DNA of 64,000 bases from Ustulina deusta (lineage: Eukaryota; Ascomycota; Sordariomycetes; Xylariales; Xylariaceae). The notes under the pieces were generated by a model. That model had not been told where the DNA came from and made no database searches. It saw only the letters and a list, made by a program, of their open reading frames with translations. The stretch spans positions 1,674,001 through 1,738,000 of the forward strand of contig JAJNNX010000001.1 of the NCBI GenBank assembly GCA_023159155.1. Reading direction: 5' to 3'. A program made the translations under genes and the position numbers. Of the stretch, positions 23,118 through 35,232 are shown piece by piece; position 1 is the first letter of the stretch, and every line of letters begins with the position of its first letter.

Positions 23118-24454
23118 CTACCGCTTAACGAAGAACCCGCGCTTCTTATTCAAGGCGACGGGGGCGCGTCCCCTCCGTAAGAGATCCTCCTTCACTCTGC
23201 GAGAGTTCTTGTTCGCTTTTGGCGCAAGCCGTGGATCGCTCTGCTCGGCCAACACCCGATACCGGGTCGACCCCACGACCTCGTCCCGCGGCCGTTTCCC
23301 CTCGGCGCCAAGGACTTGCATGGCGGTCTCGAAGGTTATCTTCTGCGGCCGCTTGACCATCTTCTTCAATGCCGTCTCGTCATCCTCATCCTCGCTCGAG
23401 TCCGTCAGGAACTCGACCGGTAGCATATCGGGCAGTTTTTGTGTCCGTCTTTGACGTTTTGATGTAGGATTCCGCTCGTCTTCCTCGTCTGATGAATCTT
23501 CCTTTCCGGACGTGGTAGGTTTCGTCCGTTTCCGCTTTTCCGCTTGTTGCTTGAGGAGGTTGTCGCGTGCTTGTCGTTTTCTCTTCGTCGTCGCGGCGTA
23601 TCTATGATTTCCGTTAGTGCTTTTTCCTAGTAGTGCGGTGATAATGAGCAAAATACGCACTGTTCTGCAGCTTCTATCGCGGCCCTGGCCGATTTCAATG
23701 TCTCCTTTGCAGCCGCTGCTGTCGATACTGCTTCGGGGGCCTCGTCATCGCTATCGTCCTGCTTCTCTTCGTCTTTATTGCCACCGTGGGCTTCTGGGAG
23801 ATCCCTCTCCTTCTCCGCAGCTGCCGCGACGAACTTATCTACGTCATCATCATCTCCGAACACGACATGTGAGGACTTGGCGGCCTTTGGCCTCGGTGTT
23901 GCCTCGGTCTCAGACTCAGACTTTTTCAAATGTGACTGCGACCGCGACTGCGACTGTGGCGTTGACCCCCCAGGTGTTTTTTTCGTGGGACTAACCCGTG
24001 GAGATTTGGATGCCTTCGGTAATGGTGTAGACTCCAAACTAGACTCCCTCAACCGCGACTGCGACGCCAACTTCTGACTCGCCTCCTCCTCTAGCTGCTT
24101 CGAGGCGCTTAATGGTTCAACGCTCTGGCTTTTCTCGTCGCTGGCATCCGTCTCTTGAGAGTCAGGGACCCGGCTGGATCGAGAGCGCGGCGTCTTGACA
24201 GCTGAGCTGGGTATCAGGACCTCGATTGATGATTTTGTGCTTGCCCCATCCCCTCGTATTCGTACCTCGAGCTCATTTCCCATCGGCGTCGCTAATTTGG
24301 CATTGTCGGCCACAGATTCATCGTTCCGCTTGCTTCGTAGAGCGATTGGTTTCTCCAATGATATCGCGTTTTTGGCCGTTGATATGGCGTTTGTTGGGTC
24401 TTCGTTGGGAGAGTCGCCTCGTGCCTTTTCGGCGCTTCTTGTAACAGTGACCAT
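23118..24454 (-). CDS. U3 snoRNP-associated protein Utp16/Bud21-like
   Basis: Two exons: 24454-23661 and 23601-23118 (59-nt intron, GTGCGT donor); 425 aa. The N-terminal half is low-complexity, charged and Ser/Pro-rich. From about residue 250 a conserved C-terminal region begins (AAEQYAATTKRKRQARD), followed by acidic and Lys/Arg-rich blocks (EFLTDSSEDEDDE) and ending in a basic GFFVKR tail. This pattern and the motif at the splice joint fit the U3_snoRNA_assoc family (yeast Utp16/Bud21), a small-subunit processome component acting on 18S pre-rRNA in the nucleolus. Yeast Utp16 is about half this length; the long N-terminal extension looks disordered. It is divergent from the mitochondrial protein gene to the right. 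Confidence 0.75.
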
Positions 24455-25248
24455 AGCGCGCTACAATTTTGAACTTAATAAACGTAACAGATGAGGCTTG
24501 TTCGTGGGTTGTCTGTTGTATGTTGCTCGATTTGCTGGACGTAGTGGGCTGCTCTCACGACTTTTTTTTGCTTTGTGATAAGATAAGAGCTCAATGCCTT
24601 TGTTAATGCATAATAGTTCTTATATGCCTAATTCTCTCTATTTACTATTCTATTCTAGTGTAGGTACCACTGGGATTCTATTCTGTAGGTACCTATCTCT
24701 TTGCACTTGTTATCTTGATTCATAAGTTCAGAAAGCCGCATTACTTATGTTGTTGATAAATCATAAATTCTCTTTTCATATTAAATAAATACCCAGCTTG
24801 CGTTTTGTGTTCACGGATTCCGCAGTCTAGCGAGAGATGCTCTACTTATAGGTACCTAGCGGGTATACAAGCACCACCCTAGCCGTAGCATGCACTTAAA
24901 GGGACCTCAACTCTCATCTCATCGAACCTTGGGAAGTTCATCAGTTACCTAAGTCGGTAGGTAGATAACTCCCTCTTCCATTTCCTATACCTATCAGTCT
25001 CAACCATCCACACAACGAAAAATTCAGGAGAAGCAATTAGGTTCGAGTTTGCCGGCCTTAATTCGATATGGTCTCTTCTAGCGCAAAGAGAGGATACATA
25101 TTCGACTTGAACAATTAAACTTTGGTTCATTCATAAGGGCAACTACACTGCCTTCACCTCACAAGTCATCAGCGTTTCTTATAAGCACGCCGAATATTTC
25201 CTACAGCAAACAAATTAGGTGACACGCGGGTTCAGGGGACAACTAGCC
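24455..25248. promoter_or_regulatory. divergent intergenic region between Utp16-like and mitochondrial protein genes
   Basis: About 0.8 kb, AT-rich in the middle (24590-24800), with TAGGTACC words. No coding potential was seen. It must carry promoters for both flanking genes; no specific factor site can be called with confidence. Confidence 0.4.
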
Positions 25249-26487
25249 ATGGCATTCTCACAGTTCACGTGCGTGCAGTGCACAAGACGGCTAAGTCGCC
25301 TAGCCAGCCATCCTATCCGTCGACAAGTGACACCACAGCTCTCACACAAACACGACCCCCTTTTTACAACACACCGCTACAGCACCCGGAAGGTAGCTCG
25401 CACAGTGACAACGCGCGACTCCTTCGCCAAGATACACTTCACGCCTGCCGATGTCCCACCCCGGGCATTCTGGGAGCATCAAGTCGGAACGACACTATTC
25501 GCGGATCTGAGCGCCGACGAGTGCCTTCACGCAGTGCAAGCGTACGCAGATGCAGCGCTGAAAAACGCCCCGGGGTGGCGGGAGCGGCTCATCGCCGTGA
25601 ATACTACCTCGCCTCCGAGGTCTTCCGATGGCGGAGGCAAGGGGCGCAGGACTCTTTCGACATACATGCTCCACTACGTAGCATTGATGATCGTGATGAG
25701 TCCGACCGGGTCTGCCCGGCATCTAGCCATGCACATCCTCCACACGCTGTCGGGGCTGGACTACACGCCGAGCATCCTCACGATGGTGCGCATGGCGTTA
25801 GCGAGGGACTTGCTGGGTCAGCCACAATTCGAGCCCGCGTTCGAACGGCTCGAGCGCATAGTAAAGCGCATCGGCGACGGCAGCAGTGACAAGTCCGTAG
25901 GCAAAGACGGCAAACCCGACTTTGCGGCCGACGCCTGCACCCTGCGTGCTCTCATCTACGAAAGAGAGCACACGTTCGAGGCAGACAAGAATGCGCTCCG
26001 ATGGTTTCGCCGAGCGTTCGAGCTCCGTCAGGCGACGCCCTCGGCCGCCGACCAGGTGCCCCCAGAGGGGAAGCGAGGAGATGGAGTAGATGCCGGCAAG
26101 GGGACCGAGGACGCACCCTTCGATCCTCACTGGCAATGGAAAGTGAGCTTCGCCCTCGGCGTCGGCAGAATCCGCATGAGACGTGGCGAGATGGAGAAGG
26201 CTAGACACATGCTTTCCCTAGCGTCGTCCGAGCTCGATAACGCGGAGGCATACCGGCTGATGGCAGACGTGCTGGAGGAGATGGGCGAGACGGATACCGA
26301 CAAATACGCCGAGTCTCTCGAGAAAGCCGCAATCAGCGGGGACCAAGGCGCGGCACGGAAGATGGGGACGAGGGAGTGGGATAGGGCCGCGGAGGCCGGG
26401 TTAAGTAAATGGGAGAAGAGGAAGAGACAGGTCGTGGCCGAGGAATGGATGGCTCTTGCTGGTTCCGGAGTTCCAGCAGAGAGATAG
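25249..26487 (+). CDS. predicted mitochondrial Sel1/TPR-like protein, function unknown
   Basis: Intronless, 412 aa from the ATG at 25249; the frame continues upstream only on a GTG. The N-terminus (about 55 residues) is rich in Arg, Ser, Thr and His and free of acidic residues (CTRRLSRLASHPIRR, later YSTRKVAR), a good mitochondrial presequence. The rest is helical with Ala-rich repeats resembling Sel1/TPR units: residues about 230-260 (ACTLRALIYERE), 300-345 (MRRGEMEKARHML) and 345-385 (AYRLMADVLEEMGE, then DQGAARKMG). Such proteins usually act in assembly or quality control of mitochondrial complexes, but no specific ortholog was recognised. It is divergent from Utp16, with GC-rich coding sequence typical of the neighbouring genes. 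Confidence 0.75.
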   Translation: MAFSQFTCVQCTRRLSRLASHPIRRQVTPQLSHKHDPLFTTHRYSTRKVARTVTTRDSFAKIHFTPADVPPRAFWEHQVGTTLFADLSADECLHAVQAYADAALKNAPGWRERLIAVNTTSPPRSSDGGGKGRRTLSTYMLHYVALMIVMSPTGSARHLAMHILHTLSGLDYTPSILTMVRMALARDLLGQPQFEPAFERLERIVKRIGDGSSDKSVGKDGKPDFAADACTLRALIYEREHTFEADKNALRWFRRAFELRQATPSAADQVPPEGKRGDGVDAGKGTEDAPFDPHWQWKVSFALGVGRIRMRRGEMEKARHMLSLASSELDNAEAYRLMADVLEEMGETDTDKYAESLEKAAISGDQGAARKMGTREWDRAAEAGLSKWEKRKRQVVAEEWMALAGSGVPAER

Positions 26488-27654
26488 GACACAAGTGGTT
26501 GACAACAGCCCAAGGTGTCAAATCAGGGCGGCCCAGCTGGTCGTTGGCTGCTTTCAAGCCCGTGTAAAACATGTAGAAAATAACCACCAAGCGTAGCAAT
26601 CGGCTTGTATAAAGGGCACTTAGTTATATATACCCAGTTGTCATCTCACTACCCCACCGACGGGTAATGCCACGAACAGGTAAGGTCTATACCAGCCTTT
26701 ACACTGTGTTTATTAGTAACTCCTCGATCAAAGCCAGGTATATCCCTACTTTACACTCGAAGGGTGCCGTGACAGCTAACTCAACCCCACAACTTAATCT
26801 ACAAACCCGAGTATACCGAACCCACGGGCTCGGTACCTACATACACTAGGTATCTGCAACTGCAAGTCATCGGTGACGCACCATTCGGCAGGGTTCCGTG
26901 GGTGAGCCAAAGGCCCATGTCGCAGCCAGAATTCGACGCGTTTCCCTTTCACACTTACCCATCTAACCTCCAGTAATACGCCTAGCGAGAAAATGGGTAG
27001 AGAAGAGAGTATGATTGCGTCGCCCGTCCCTGCTCTACTATACAAGTGCGGGTCCATTCAGATGATTCCTATATGACCTGATTTCGTAAATTTGCGGCAG
27101 TTCCATCCTCTTCTTTGTGTGGTTCAAAAAGGCTTTCCAGCACCAGTTTCGAGCTCTCACAATACCTATTCAAACCCGCATTACATAGTGGTATCATCTA
27201 AATTGGCGAGTGAAGTCGACATATTTCGGACTACTCTCAATAGAATATTTAGGGGATGGCAACCAACATTGACAATGCCTAGGTCAGACCACAGTACCAG
27301 AGCAGGGGCGAGGTCCAGTGTAGGTAAACCATTATGCGTAGTCGCTGGTCGGGGAGAGGAATGCTCACGTCAAGGGGGGGCCTGAGAATATACACATAAT
27401 TGATGGTATAGTGGCCAACGTCTATGTTCACCAGCTTGCCAAACCATGCATTCCTTGTGTTCCGATAATCCCGTAATCCCTTCAACTCCATCACGCTTGC
27501 AATATTGTTCGAAACCGACTTCTCTGGTAACCATACCACCTGTTATAACGCCGGCAATGCTTATAGGTAAGTGTCCAGTGCAGTGCACTAGGCCAAAATG
27601 CTACGAAGCCACCACAACCGGTAGACGAATCTATCTACGTAGGAGCCGAGTCGC
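26488..27654. other. intergenic region between convergent genes
   Basis: About 1.2 kb between two gene 3' ends. Short frames occur but none has domain features. GGTACCTA-type words appear near 26830-26850. Nothing else recognised. Confidence 0.5.
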
Positions 27655-29856
27655 TCAATCATCTCGAAAAAACGTGTTCCCCGGCAAGGGTGCGGTAGAA
27701 GGGCCTGCATCCCTCATAACAATATCGTGGCTACCAGAGTCCTCTTGCGACGCGGACTGGGCTAGGACGAGGCCAGGGCGTCGAAAGTCGGCTGACAGAG
27801 GACCATTTTGCGAGGGGTCAGCCGGCCGTTGAGGCAATGAAGTTGGTCTTTCGTAGTAAGCGTCCTCAGGCGGTGAGAATGACCACACCTAAATAAAGTC
27901 AGACGCGATAAGGGAAAGCTGGCACAATACGACATACCTCCATCATGACTCGGGCTCCTCTGTTGGCCACAGCAACGCACTTCTCATCCTCGAAGACAAC
28001 TCTCCATACAGACTCGGCTGTGATAAGTTCCCGTACTAGATGTCCCGTCTTGACGTCCCAAACCTTCACTCTTCCGTCACTACCTCCACTAACAACCCGC
28101 GTATCGTCAAATTGAAGACTTGTGACGCTGTTGTCATGTGCGGCGAGACGGTGGATAGGGCACATTTTCTCGAGTGACCAGACTCTGACTGATCCGTCGG
28201 ATCCTCCCGTGACGAGAGTGTTTCCGCGCAATTGCAGTTGGCCGACCAGGGAGGTGTGTCCCTGTAAAACAGCGATAGGTTCGCTACTCAAGAGTCAATA
28301 AATTCCACAGGTACACGTATATGCTATGTGGTCAGAGATGATAGACTCACCCAGTATGAGCATCCCAGACTCTGACACTAGTATCGAGACTACCGGTTAC
28401 AACTCTCTGACCATCGAACGCAATAGCATAAATCTGACTGAAGTGACCGGTGAGAGTGTGCAGGCATCGGCCTTCAGAGATGCTCCAAATTTTGGCTGTT
28501 GCGTCATAGCTTCCGGATACGACGATGTCCCCCTTGATCTCCAGGCACCTCACACTAGCTTGGTGGCCAACCAGGACGTTCTTGCATACACCTTGTCTGA
28601 TATCCCACACCCTCAGGGTAGTATCCCGAGAGCCGGAAATCGCAATGTTGGCATCAGACATCTTAAGGCAGCGTACGGTTGAAGTATGACCGCGCAATGT
28701 ATGCAGACATGCCCTATGAGACTAATTAGTTAAAGTAATCAGTATTCAAGTTGCGTCAGTCTTACCCAGTAGTCATGTCCCAAACTCGCACGTCTCGATC
28801 GCAGCCACCGCTCACAAGAATATCTTCCCAAGGGACCATAGCCCATACACCCATAATATGACCTTGGAGCGTTCGGAGCGCATTTCCCTTTCGATCAAAA
28901 ATATGGATTCTTGCATTGTCGAGCGCCACGACGATATATTTTGGAGTTAGATGCAAACTAGTGACGACCCTTCCATCCTGAGTGATGGTACGAGTAGTGT
29001 TGCGTCCACCAGTCCTCCAAGCCGATTCAACAAGATATCTTTGCTTGAAGTGAGACTTGTACGACCGTAATATTGGACGGCTAACGGCTTCGGCACTTAT
29101 AGATCCGTCGATACTTCTAGATGCGTTGAATGAAGGCGAGCCAGGTAAAGCGCCTGGAAAGCTCTGGTTCGCATACTCGGCAGCAGACAACGGTAGGGCA
29201 CCAGGTCGGCCCGTTGCATACGTTGGTATACCATAGGAAACCTCTGAGAGACGCCGACCATAGTCATGCTTGACACAGAGATTCTTCCAAGTCACGTCAT
29301 CACTGAGCAAATCTCTCCATCGTCTCGACACCTGAGATGCTCGCGCTAGGACTTGGGGGTCATCAATAAAGGACAGGATTCTTAAGCATAATTCATCCGG
29401 CAAGCTGGTGAAGGGATCCTTCTTGAGCAACGGGCTCACAAATTGGTGCACAAAGCTCAGCTGCTGGGTTGTGCACATGTTGAGCAGATCCGCGAGTATC
29501 CGATTTCGACGCGGGCCAGAGGATACCTTGAACTGGTGACGGACGTGAGCAAGAAAGAAGTCTTCGTCATCAGCAGCATCGCTCCAGTCTAGTTGAGTAT
29601 TAGTCGGGCCGGGAGAAGCAGCCGGTGTAGGGGGCGGCGGAGGGGAGCCGGTAGGTTGTTGCTGGTCAAATTCAGGCGCTGGTGTGCTCATGCTTGGGGT
29701 TGGTGGTCCCCTAGGTCTTGGTTGGACCATTTTGTCCATCCTCTGATTTAGGATGACCGGCCCGGCGCCGGGCAGATTCAAAGTCAATTCCTCGCCGCAG
29801 CTCATAGCGCTTCCCCTCCGTTCCGAGAAGCTAAGTGCTGGACAATAGCCGTCCAT
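27655..29856 (-). CDS. F-box/WD40 substrate receptor of an SCF ubiquitin ligase, Cdc4-type
   Basis: Four exons: 29856-28766, 28713-28351, 28283-27938, 27888-27655; 677 aa. A Pro-rich N-terminus is followed by a helical dimerisation-like region (about 97-140), an F-box at about 148-195 (FTSLPDELCLRILSFI) and a linker. Eight WD40 blades run from about 290 to 620, with typical GH...VRVWD ends such as SGSRDTTLRVWD and TGGSDGSVRVW. Eight blades with this preceding helical region match Cdc4/Fbw7. Such proteins bind Skp1 through the F-box and phospho-degrons through the propeller to ubiquitinate cell-cycle regulators and transcription factors. The Neurospora clock protein FWD-1 belongs to the same broad class, and sequence alone cannot exclude that role. 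The start could also be the ATG at 29802. Splice joints fall near blade boundaries. Confidence 0.85.
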
Positions 29857-32800
29857 GGTTATCCTCGCGTAATAATGTGTTTGGTATGATCATTCGCAAT
29901 CGTCCAACAATTGACGAAGAGGTCGTATTGCCAATTAAAAATGGTTCCAGAGAGGGCAGTGGTTCAGGGGTTGCTATCTAGACGGTGTTAGCAACCAGAA
30001 GCGATCTGCCAACTAAACTCCTGGTTCCGTTGCGATCAAACAGACCATAATATCCAGTCAAAGAGGGCTGCAGGGGAGGTTGGTGCGACGAGAACCACTG
30101 GCATGTCAGGGTGTGGGTGGCTGTTTGTGGTGAGCACAAGAGCGATCTTGTGTAGCCCGAAGCCAGCAAACGGGACGAAGACGATGAGACAGGGCTCCGA
30201 AAGGCTTACTGCTGGCGATGAATCGACTGTCCTGCAGGGAGGGTCGGTCGGTGATTTTCCGAAGAGGCCTTGGGAAGAGGTCGGCGGGATCGGAACGGCA
30301 GGAGTCCGAGGGATAGGAAACGACAGGCAGTTGTGGCAGCGGTAGTGTAAATGTGATCAGTCGCAAAAGTAGCCCCCCAGGTTTACCATAATCGGCATTG
30401 TCTTCGAGTGTTCGGTGCGAGTAATTCGAGAACAATCGGCTGGTCAAGAGAAGAGCCGATTGACTTCGACGGTGCCTTGCCTGGCTGGTCTGGCGAGGTT
30501 TGGATGCTAACAAAGTCTCCACTGAGCACCATCTACCACTGTAGAGAGACGAAGAGACGGTGGAGTTGGCGATGGGGCGCACTGGTACTTATTCGGTATC
30601 ACCAGGAAAACTACTACCTATCCGTCGATGGAAGGGCGGAGTGAAGGGAGGAAGGAGGATGAGGAGGACAATAGTGTAGGCGAGCCAGCATGCCAGACAA
30701 GGCTTTTCCGCAGCGTTTCGAAGAGACGATGAGGGATGATGAATGGGGCCAGGGCGCCACGGGGTCGAGTGAGATGACCAGGGGCCTGCCAGTGAGTGAG
30801 TGACCAGAACCTCGCCAATTTGGAAAGGGACAGGGGGAAAGTGGGAAAGCGGGTATGAGCACCGTGTTTTATCACAGTATACGATACTGTACCCTACTTA
30901 CTGCCTAGTACCTTGCCTCACCAGATACTTCTCCAGTACATTCCTACTTATGCCTCGGTCGACGAACAGACAGCTGCAGTAGAAGGTGCAGAATCGTAGA
31001 TCATAAGTCACTACCCAGGTACTTACTTACCCAAGACCCCATACACACATGCATACTTACACTCACGTTCATGTTTGTCAGGTAGTAGCAGTAGGTGGTT
31101 TATGTGCAGAGGGACAGAATAGGAAGAAGGTTGTTCTACGCTAACTACCTAGGTGGGTATTATCATCATCATTCATGCAGTGAGTGCCCTCGTAGTGTAC
31201 TCTCATGGATAATAAGGCGCACTGCCACATCATCACTTTAACACTTAGGACTACCTACAGTACGCAACAAACGATTACACGTCACGGGTATTAGGGAGGA
31301 TAGGTAGATCACAGCGGCACAACTGCACATACGTAGGTCATCTATCTAGATAGGGATCTAGATAGGCATTCTTCAAAGCGGAAATGCCGATTGGGTGGCT
31401 TGGCAGCCCATTCTCAGCATTCTTTCCCAGCTGCAAGTTTGAGCTGACTTCTCTACATGAAACAGTCTCAGTTGCCTCCAGCCTTCCATAAAGTGGTACC
31501 CGAAATGCTGATTCAGTGCAATGTATCATTTACGGCCACTTATGTATTACTACGGTAGTAGTTGGCTATTTTTAATATCCCTATCCTGTTTGTAGACCAT
31601 CACATATGACCGGCCTCGACTCGGCAAGATCTGCTTGTTGTCTTTGTGCCAATGGAAATTACCTATACATTGGATACTATAGGGTAAGGTTCCTCAGCTC
31701 CATCGAAAGAAACTCAGAATATGATAGGAGGGAAATAAACCAGGGGCTCCAGCAATAAATGGCTGAATTCTTGTGCCTTGCTCGCCTTTATGAAACATGA
31801 CCTCTACATACATCACAAGTTACACAATTATCCCTGCATCAACATCGCAAAATTAGCTCAGCCACTTTTGTTGATTGTATTGACACAACCCGGTTGGCTA
31901 ATTGCTTGATTGAGCCAAGACAAAAAATGTGAAGGTGAGAAATTGTATATTTTTCCTTGGTGGCACTCGAACTCGCGACCTTTGGATAGCCTAGTGTTTG
32001 ACTTGGTAGATCATATCATTATAGTGTGAATGAGACCAGCCAGCGCGTTAAGCTAGAAGAGAGCAAATCTAGAGGTGGGAAATCGTCTAAGCCACGAGGA
32101 CGAAATTTTCTCAGAATCAACTAACGACTGACGAGCCAGGTAGGTAGTTAATTTTGATCAAACACTCGTAAAATTGCCCGAGACATTTATCCACTCCCTT
32201 ATTATTCCAAGCTGGCTCATCCTACATACCTTGGCTCAGGGTCTAGTCGGATCAAGAGCGCCTCGTCCTACAACATAACATATACAGAAATCCACGATGT
32301 TCCCGAAAACTGGTCGGGCCAAGTAGTTGCAAGTGTGGCAATAAAATAGTATTGGGGCGATATCAGGCTACGCATGCTTCGGCGGGTTGCCATTCTCGTG
32401 CCGATTTATTGGTTTATCTATACCAACAAGCTATAACCTAAACAAAAGCAATCTCATCCAGTTTGGCTTCAACAACAAGGTACACGTATTTAACTGGTCG
32501 TCGGGGAGATTGCATTTAAGCTCTACAGAATTCTGGCAACTTGTCGAAAGTAGTCGGCCTAGTTTCCCACTTGGTGTTCATATATAACTAGCGCAACTGT
32601 TGTCGACAGTGTTATATATCCATCGACCATTCTATCGGGTACTTTGATCGAAATTGTGGCGGTCGTTCTTGGGAAATCTAGTGATAACATCTTGTCTTGC
32701 TTTTACATTAGACTGCGGGAGCTTCATGTTAACTAGGCAGATGAACGTTAACGTTTTCCATCCAAGTGGAGTGGTGTCTGACGTATCAGCAGATATCAAA

Positions 32801-35232
32801 CTTCCCGTGGCTCAGGACAAACCTACAACGACACTTTAATGGCCCATCTACAGCACCAGCGCAATTACTAGCTAGGAAATATATTTCGAGAAAAATTTCT
32901 CCAATATCGCCATATGTCAAAAGTCGAAGCGGTCTCCCAGTAGCCTTAACTATGATCTCGGCACTCGAGGATTTGCCAAAGGGACGTCATGCAAGAGGAT
33001 GATAAGACCCGTTTCACAACGGCCGATTTCTCTTGGAGTTACGTCGCCGACATTGATGTCAATTTCAATGGCAAAAATGTCCGGTTAGTCTTCCCCTTCC
33101 GTGTCTCCTTCCTTTTCTCATAACCTGCATTCTTGTATTACATGTAGTCATAGTTAGATACCGGTACCTAACCCAGGAGTAAATATATGAGAAATTGGTA
33201 CGACCAGGCACCATAACCTCCGCTAATAGTGAGAAAACAACGACTGCTGCCCACTGAAGCTAGTTCGGGACCATCGTATGTGGCAACTTCAAGATGGTCA
33301 TGTGTGCAACAGCCAGGATGGACGGGAGCGAAAACTCCATCGCCAAAGCCATGACAACAATACCGGGTGAGGTCAAGAGGGCACAATTAATAATCAACAA
33401 TAATTGGAACACAAATACGCCACGAAGATTAGGCATACGGCCGTATCTCCCGGCCCTACCACGGCGTCTTCGGAGTTCTAGAGCACATTCTTAATTGGTA
33501 TTGTCGAAGACCTTAGTCTCAAGACCCGAAAGCCACCATGCCCCAAAGTCTTTACGAGAAGGAATCGGATGATAATGTTAACGCATTAAAGAAAGTATTA
33601 TTGGAAGTTCAGAGAACACAGGGAACAGATCCTTCCGAGAAAAACACAGCCCCTTTTCCACGGCCATAGATATTCATACATAGTAGTAATAGCGAATATA
33701 TGATAGCGATAGCAGTTTCCGTTCTGTTCCAGTTAAACCAGACGCTACGTGAAAATATCGGTGCTACAACTCGGATAGTATCTTAATTTCGCCTTCTGTC
33801 ACGATGTCGCCATCCGAGACGAGCATCACTTAAGGCCACCGTCTTCCTTGAGTAGTAGGGAGTCATCCTTGGGCTTCTGGAGGTGATGACTGGGTGAATT
33901 ATAACTTGGTCAGGATTCCATTTTACAAATGCACTGTAACGTTGACGAAACTTGCATTCCTAGGAGAATATGCATCTCGCTTTCCTCGCACATTTCCCTG
34001 TGACAGATGCTCCATCTCGTCTGGCGCTGAATACGCGAAACGGTACGAGGGAAAGGACATATTCGCCCCGATCATTCTATCCCGTGAAACACCGAGCTAA
34101 AGCTCCCCGGCTTTATCTTTTCGTCCCGAATAATTACAGACAAACAGAGGGACTCCTCCCCAAGAATCTCGATGTCCAGCGAGCTGTTTATTGTGTCTCG
34201 TGGAAGATAGACACTTTAAAAGGTTACATTACAAAGCTGTCGATTCTATTCCGCCTTGCTATGCCCCAACCCCTCCACCGCGGTCCATCAACAAGTGTAG
34301 CCGCCCGAGGGACTCAGGAAATCCGATCAAGCTCGCTGGATCTTGGCCATGGCTAGACTTTTTGAATTACAACTATCAGGAACTAAGCATGCGAGACTCG
34401 ACTACCCACTATGGGTTTTCGGGGAAGAAAAGCTATATGCTTGATGTACAGGGAGTTGGAGCTAAACGTTCTCGGTCGAAGGAGAGGTGAAATACACCAT
34501 TCTCGTTTAGAGAGCAACAATTTCGAGACGAACACGGCTACCACAAATAGAGCTGAGATTGCTACTACGAATACGGCTCTATACAGCCAAAACACACGAA
34601 ATCCCCTCACTTTGGCTGGGAAAAGGGCCGACACCATCTCATTACTTAGTGAACTGAGCTGGAAAGGTAGCTCAAGTGGAAAATGACGGATATCAATGTT
34701 TAATTGCCTACATAAACAATCACCCAGTATTAGGGGCACATCACCAGAGAAGCTTCAGACCAAGGGGAATTACTCGTGAAGAATTTCCAATCATGATGAT
34801 GCGTTGACTCTTAAATTCTAGTAGAACTTTTTAGGTTGACCTATGACGGTGAGCAAGGGGCCCTCACATAGCAGCTCGCCATGTCGAATAGACCAGAGAA
34901 TTTTGGAAAGGATGCTAAATAACATTTGACGCGATATCATTATGTGGGTGGACTCACCAGGGCTGACTAGTCGCGACTTGTGGTAAATCATGGGAGCCAA
35001 CACAAATCCATTCGGTACGCCGTCTTTTTAAGTCATCCATCATTCCTTTCCTTCATCCCCCAAACACCCATCATATTCACCTGGCGGCAGATAGATCAAA
35101 ATTTCTTTTTGCCGTATCCCCAACGCCTTGCAATGCTCAATGCTTCCCAGTGTAAAAGACGGACTAATCTGTCCCGAGGGCATTAAACCATGGGATACCC
35201 TCCCACTCTAGCGGTAGCTGCTGGAAAATATC
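29857..35232. other. large gene-free region with possible decayed fragments
   Basis: About 5.4 kb. The first 0.8 kb (to about 30650) is GC-rich with GA/CT tracts and is probably the promoter and long leader of the Cdc4-type gene. Beyond it the DNA is AT-richer with many stops. Protein-like pieces without a complete frame occur on + at 32989-33085 and 33490-33670, and on - within 34383-35003, the last including a hydrophobic stretch. At about 31964-31990 there is a tRNA T-arm-like string that does not fold into a gene. No transposase or reverse-transcriptase motif was seen. Confidence 0.5.

Noticed and set aside
27446..27832. Plus-strand frame over the last exon of the Cdc4-type gene
   Set aside because: Antisense shadow of exon 4; no conserved features.
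30106..30582. 158-codon minus-strand frame upstream of the Cdc4-type gene
   Set aside because: Composition is Ser/Arg/Pro-rich as expected from CT-rich promoter DNA, and no splice joins it in frame to the F-box gene.
31955..32020. tRNA-like string (T-arm and B-box-like, minus strand) near 31964-31990
   Set aside because: The T stem pairs in only two of five positions and no D-arm or acceptor stem lies at the right distance; at most a tRNA-derived fragment.
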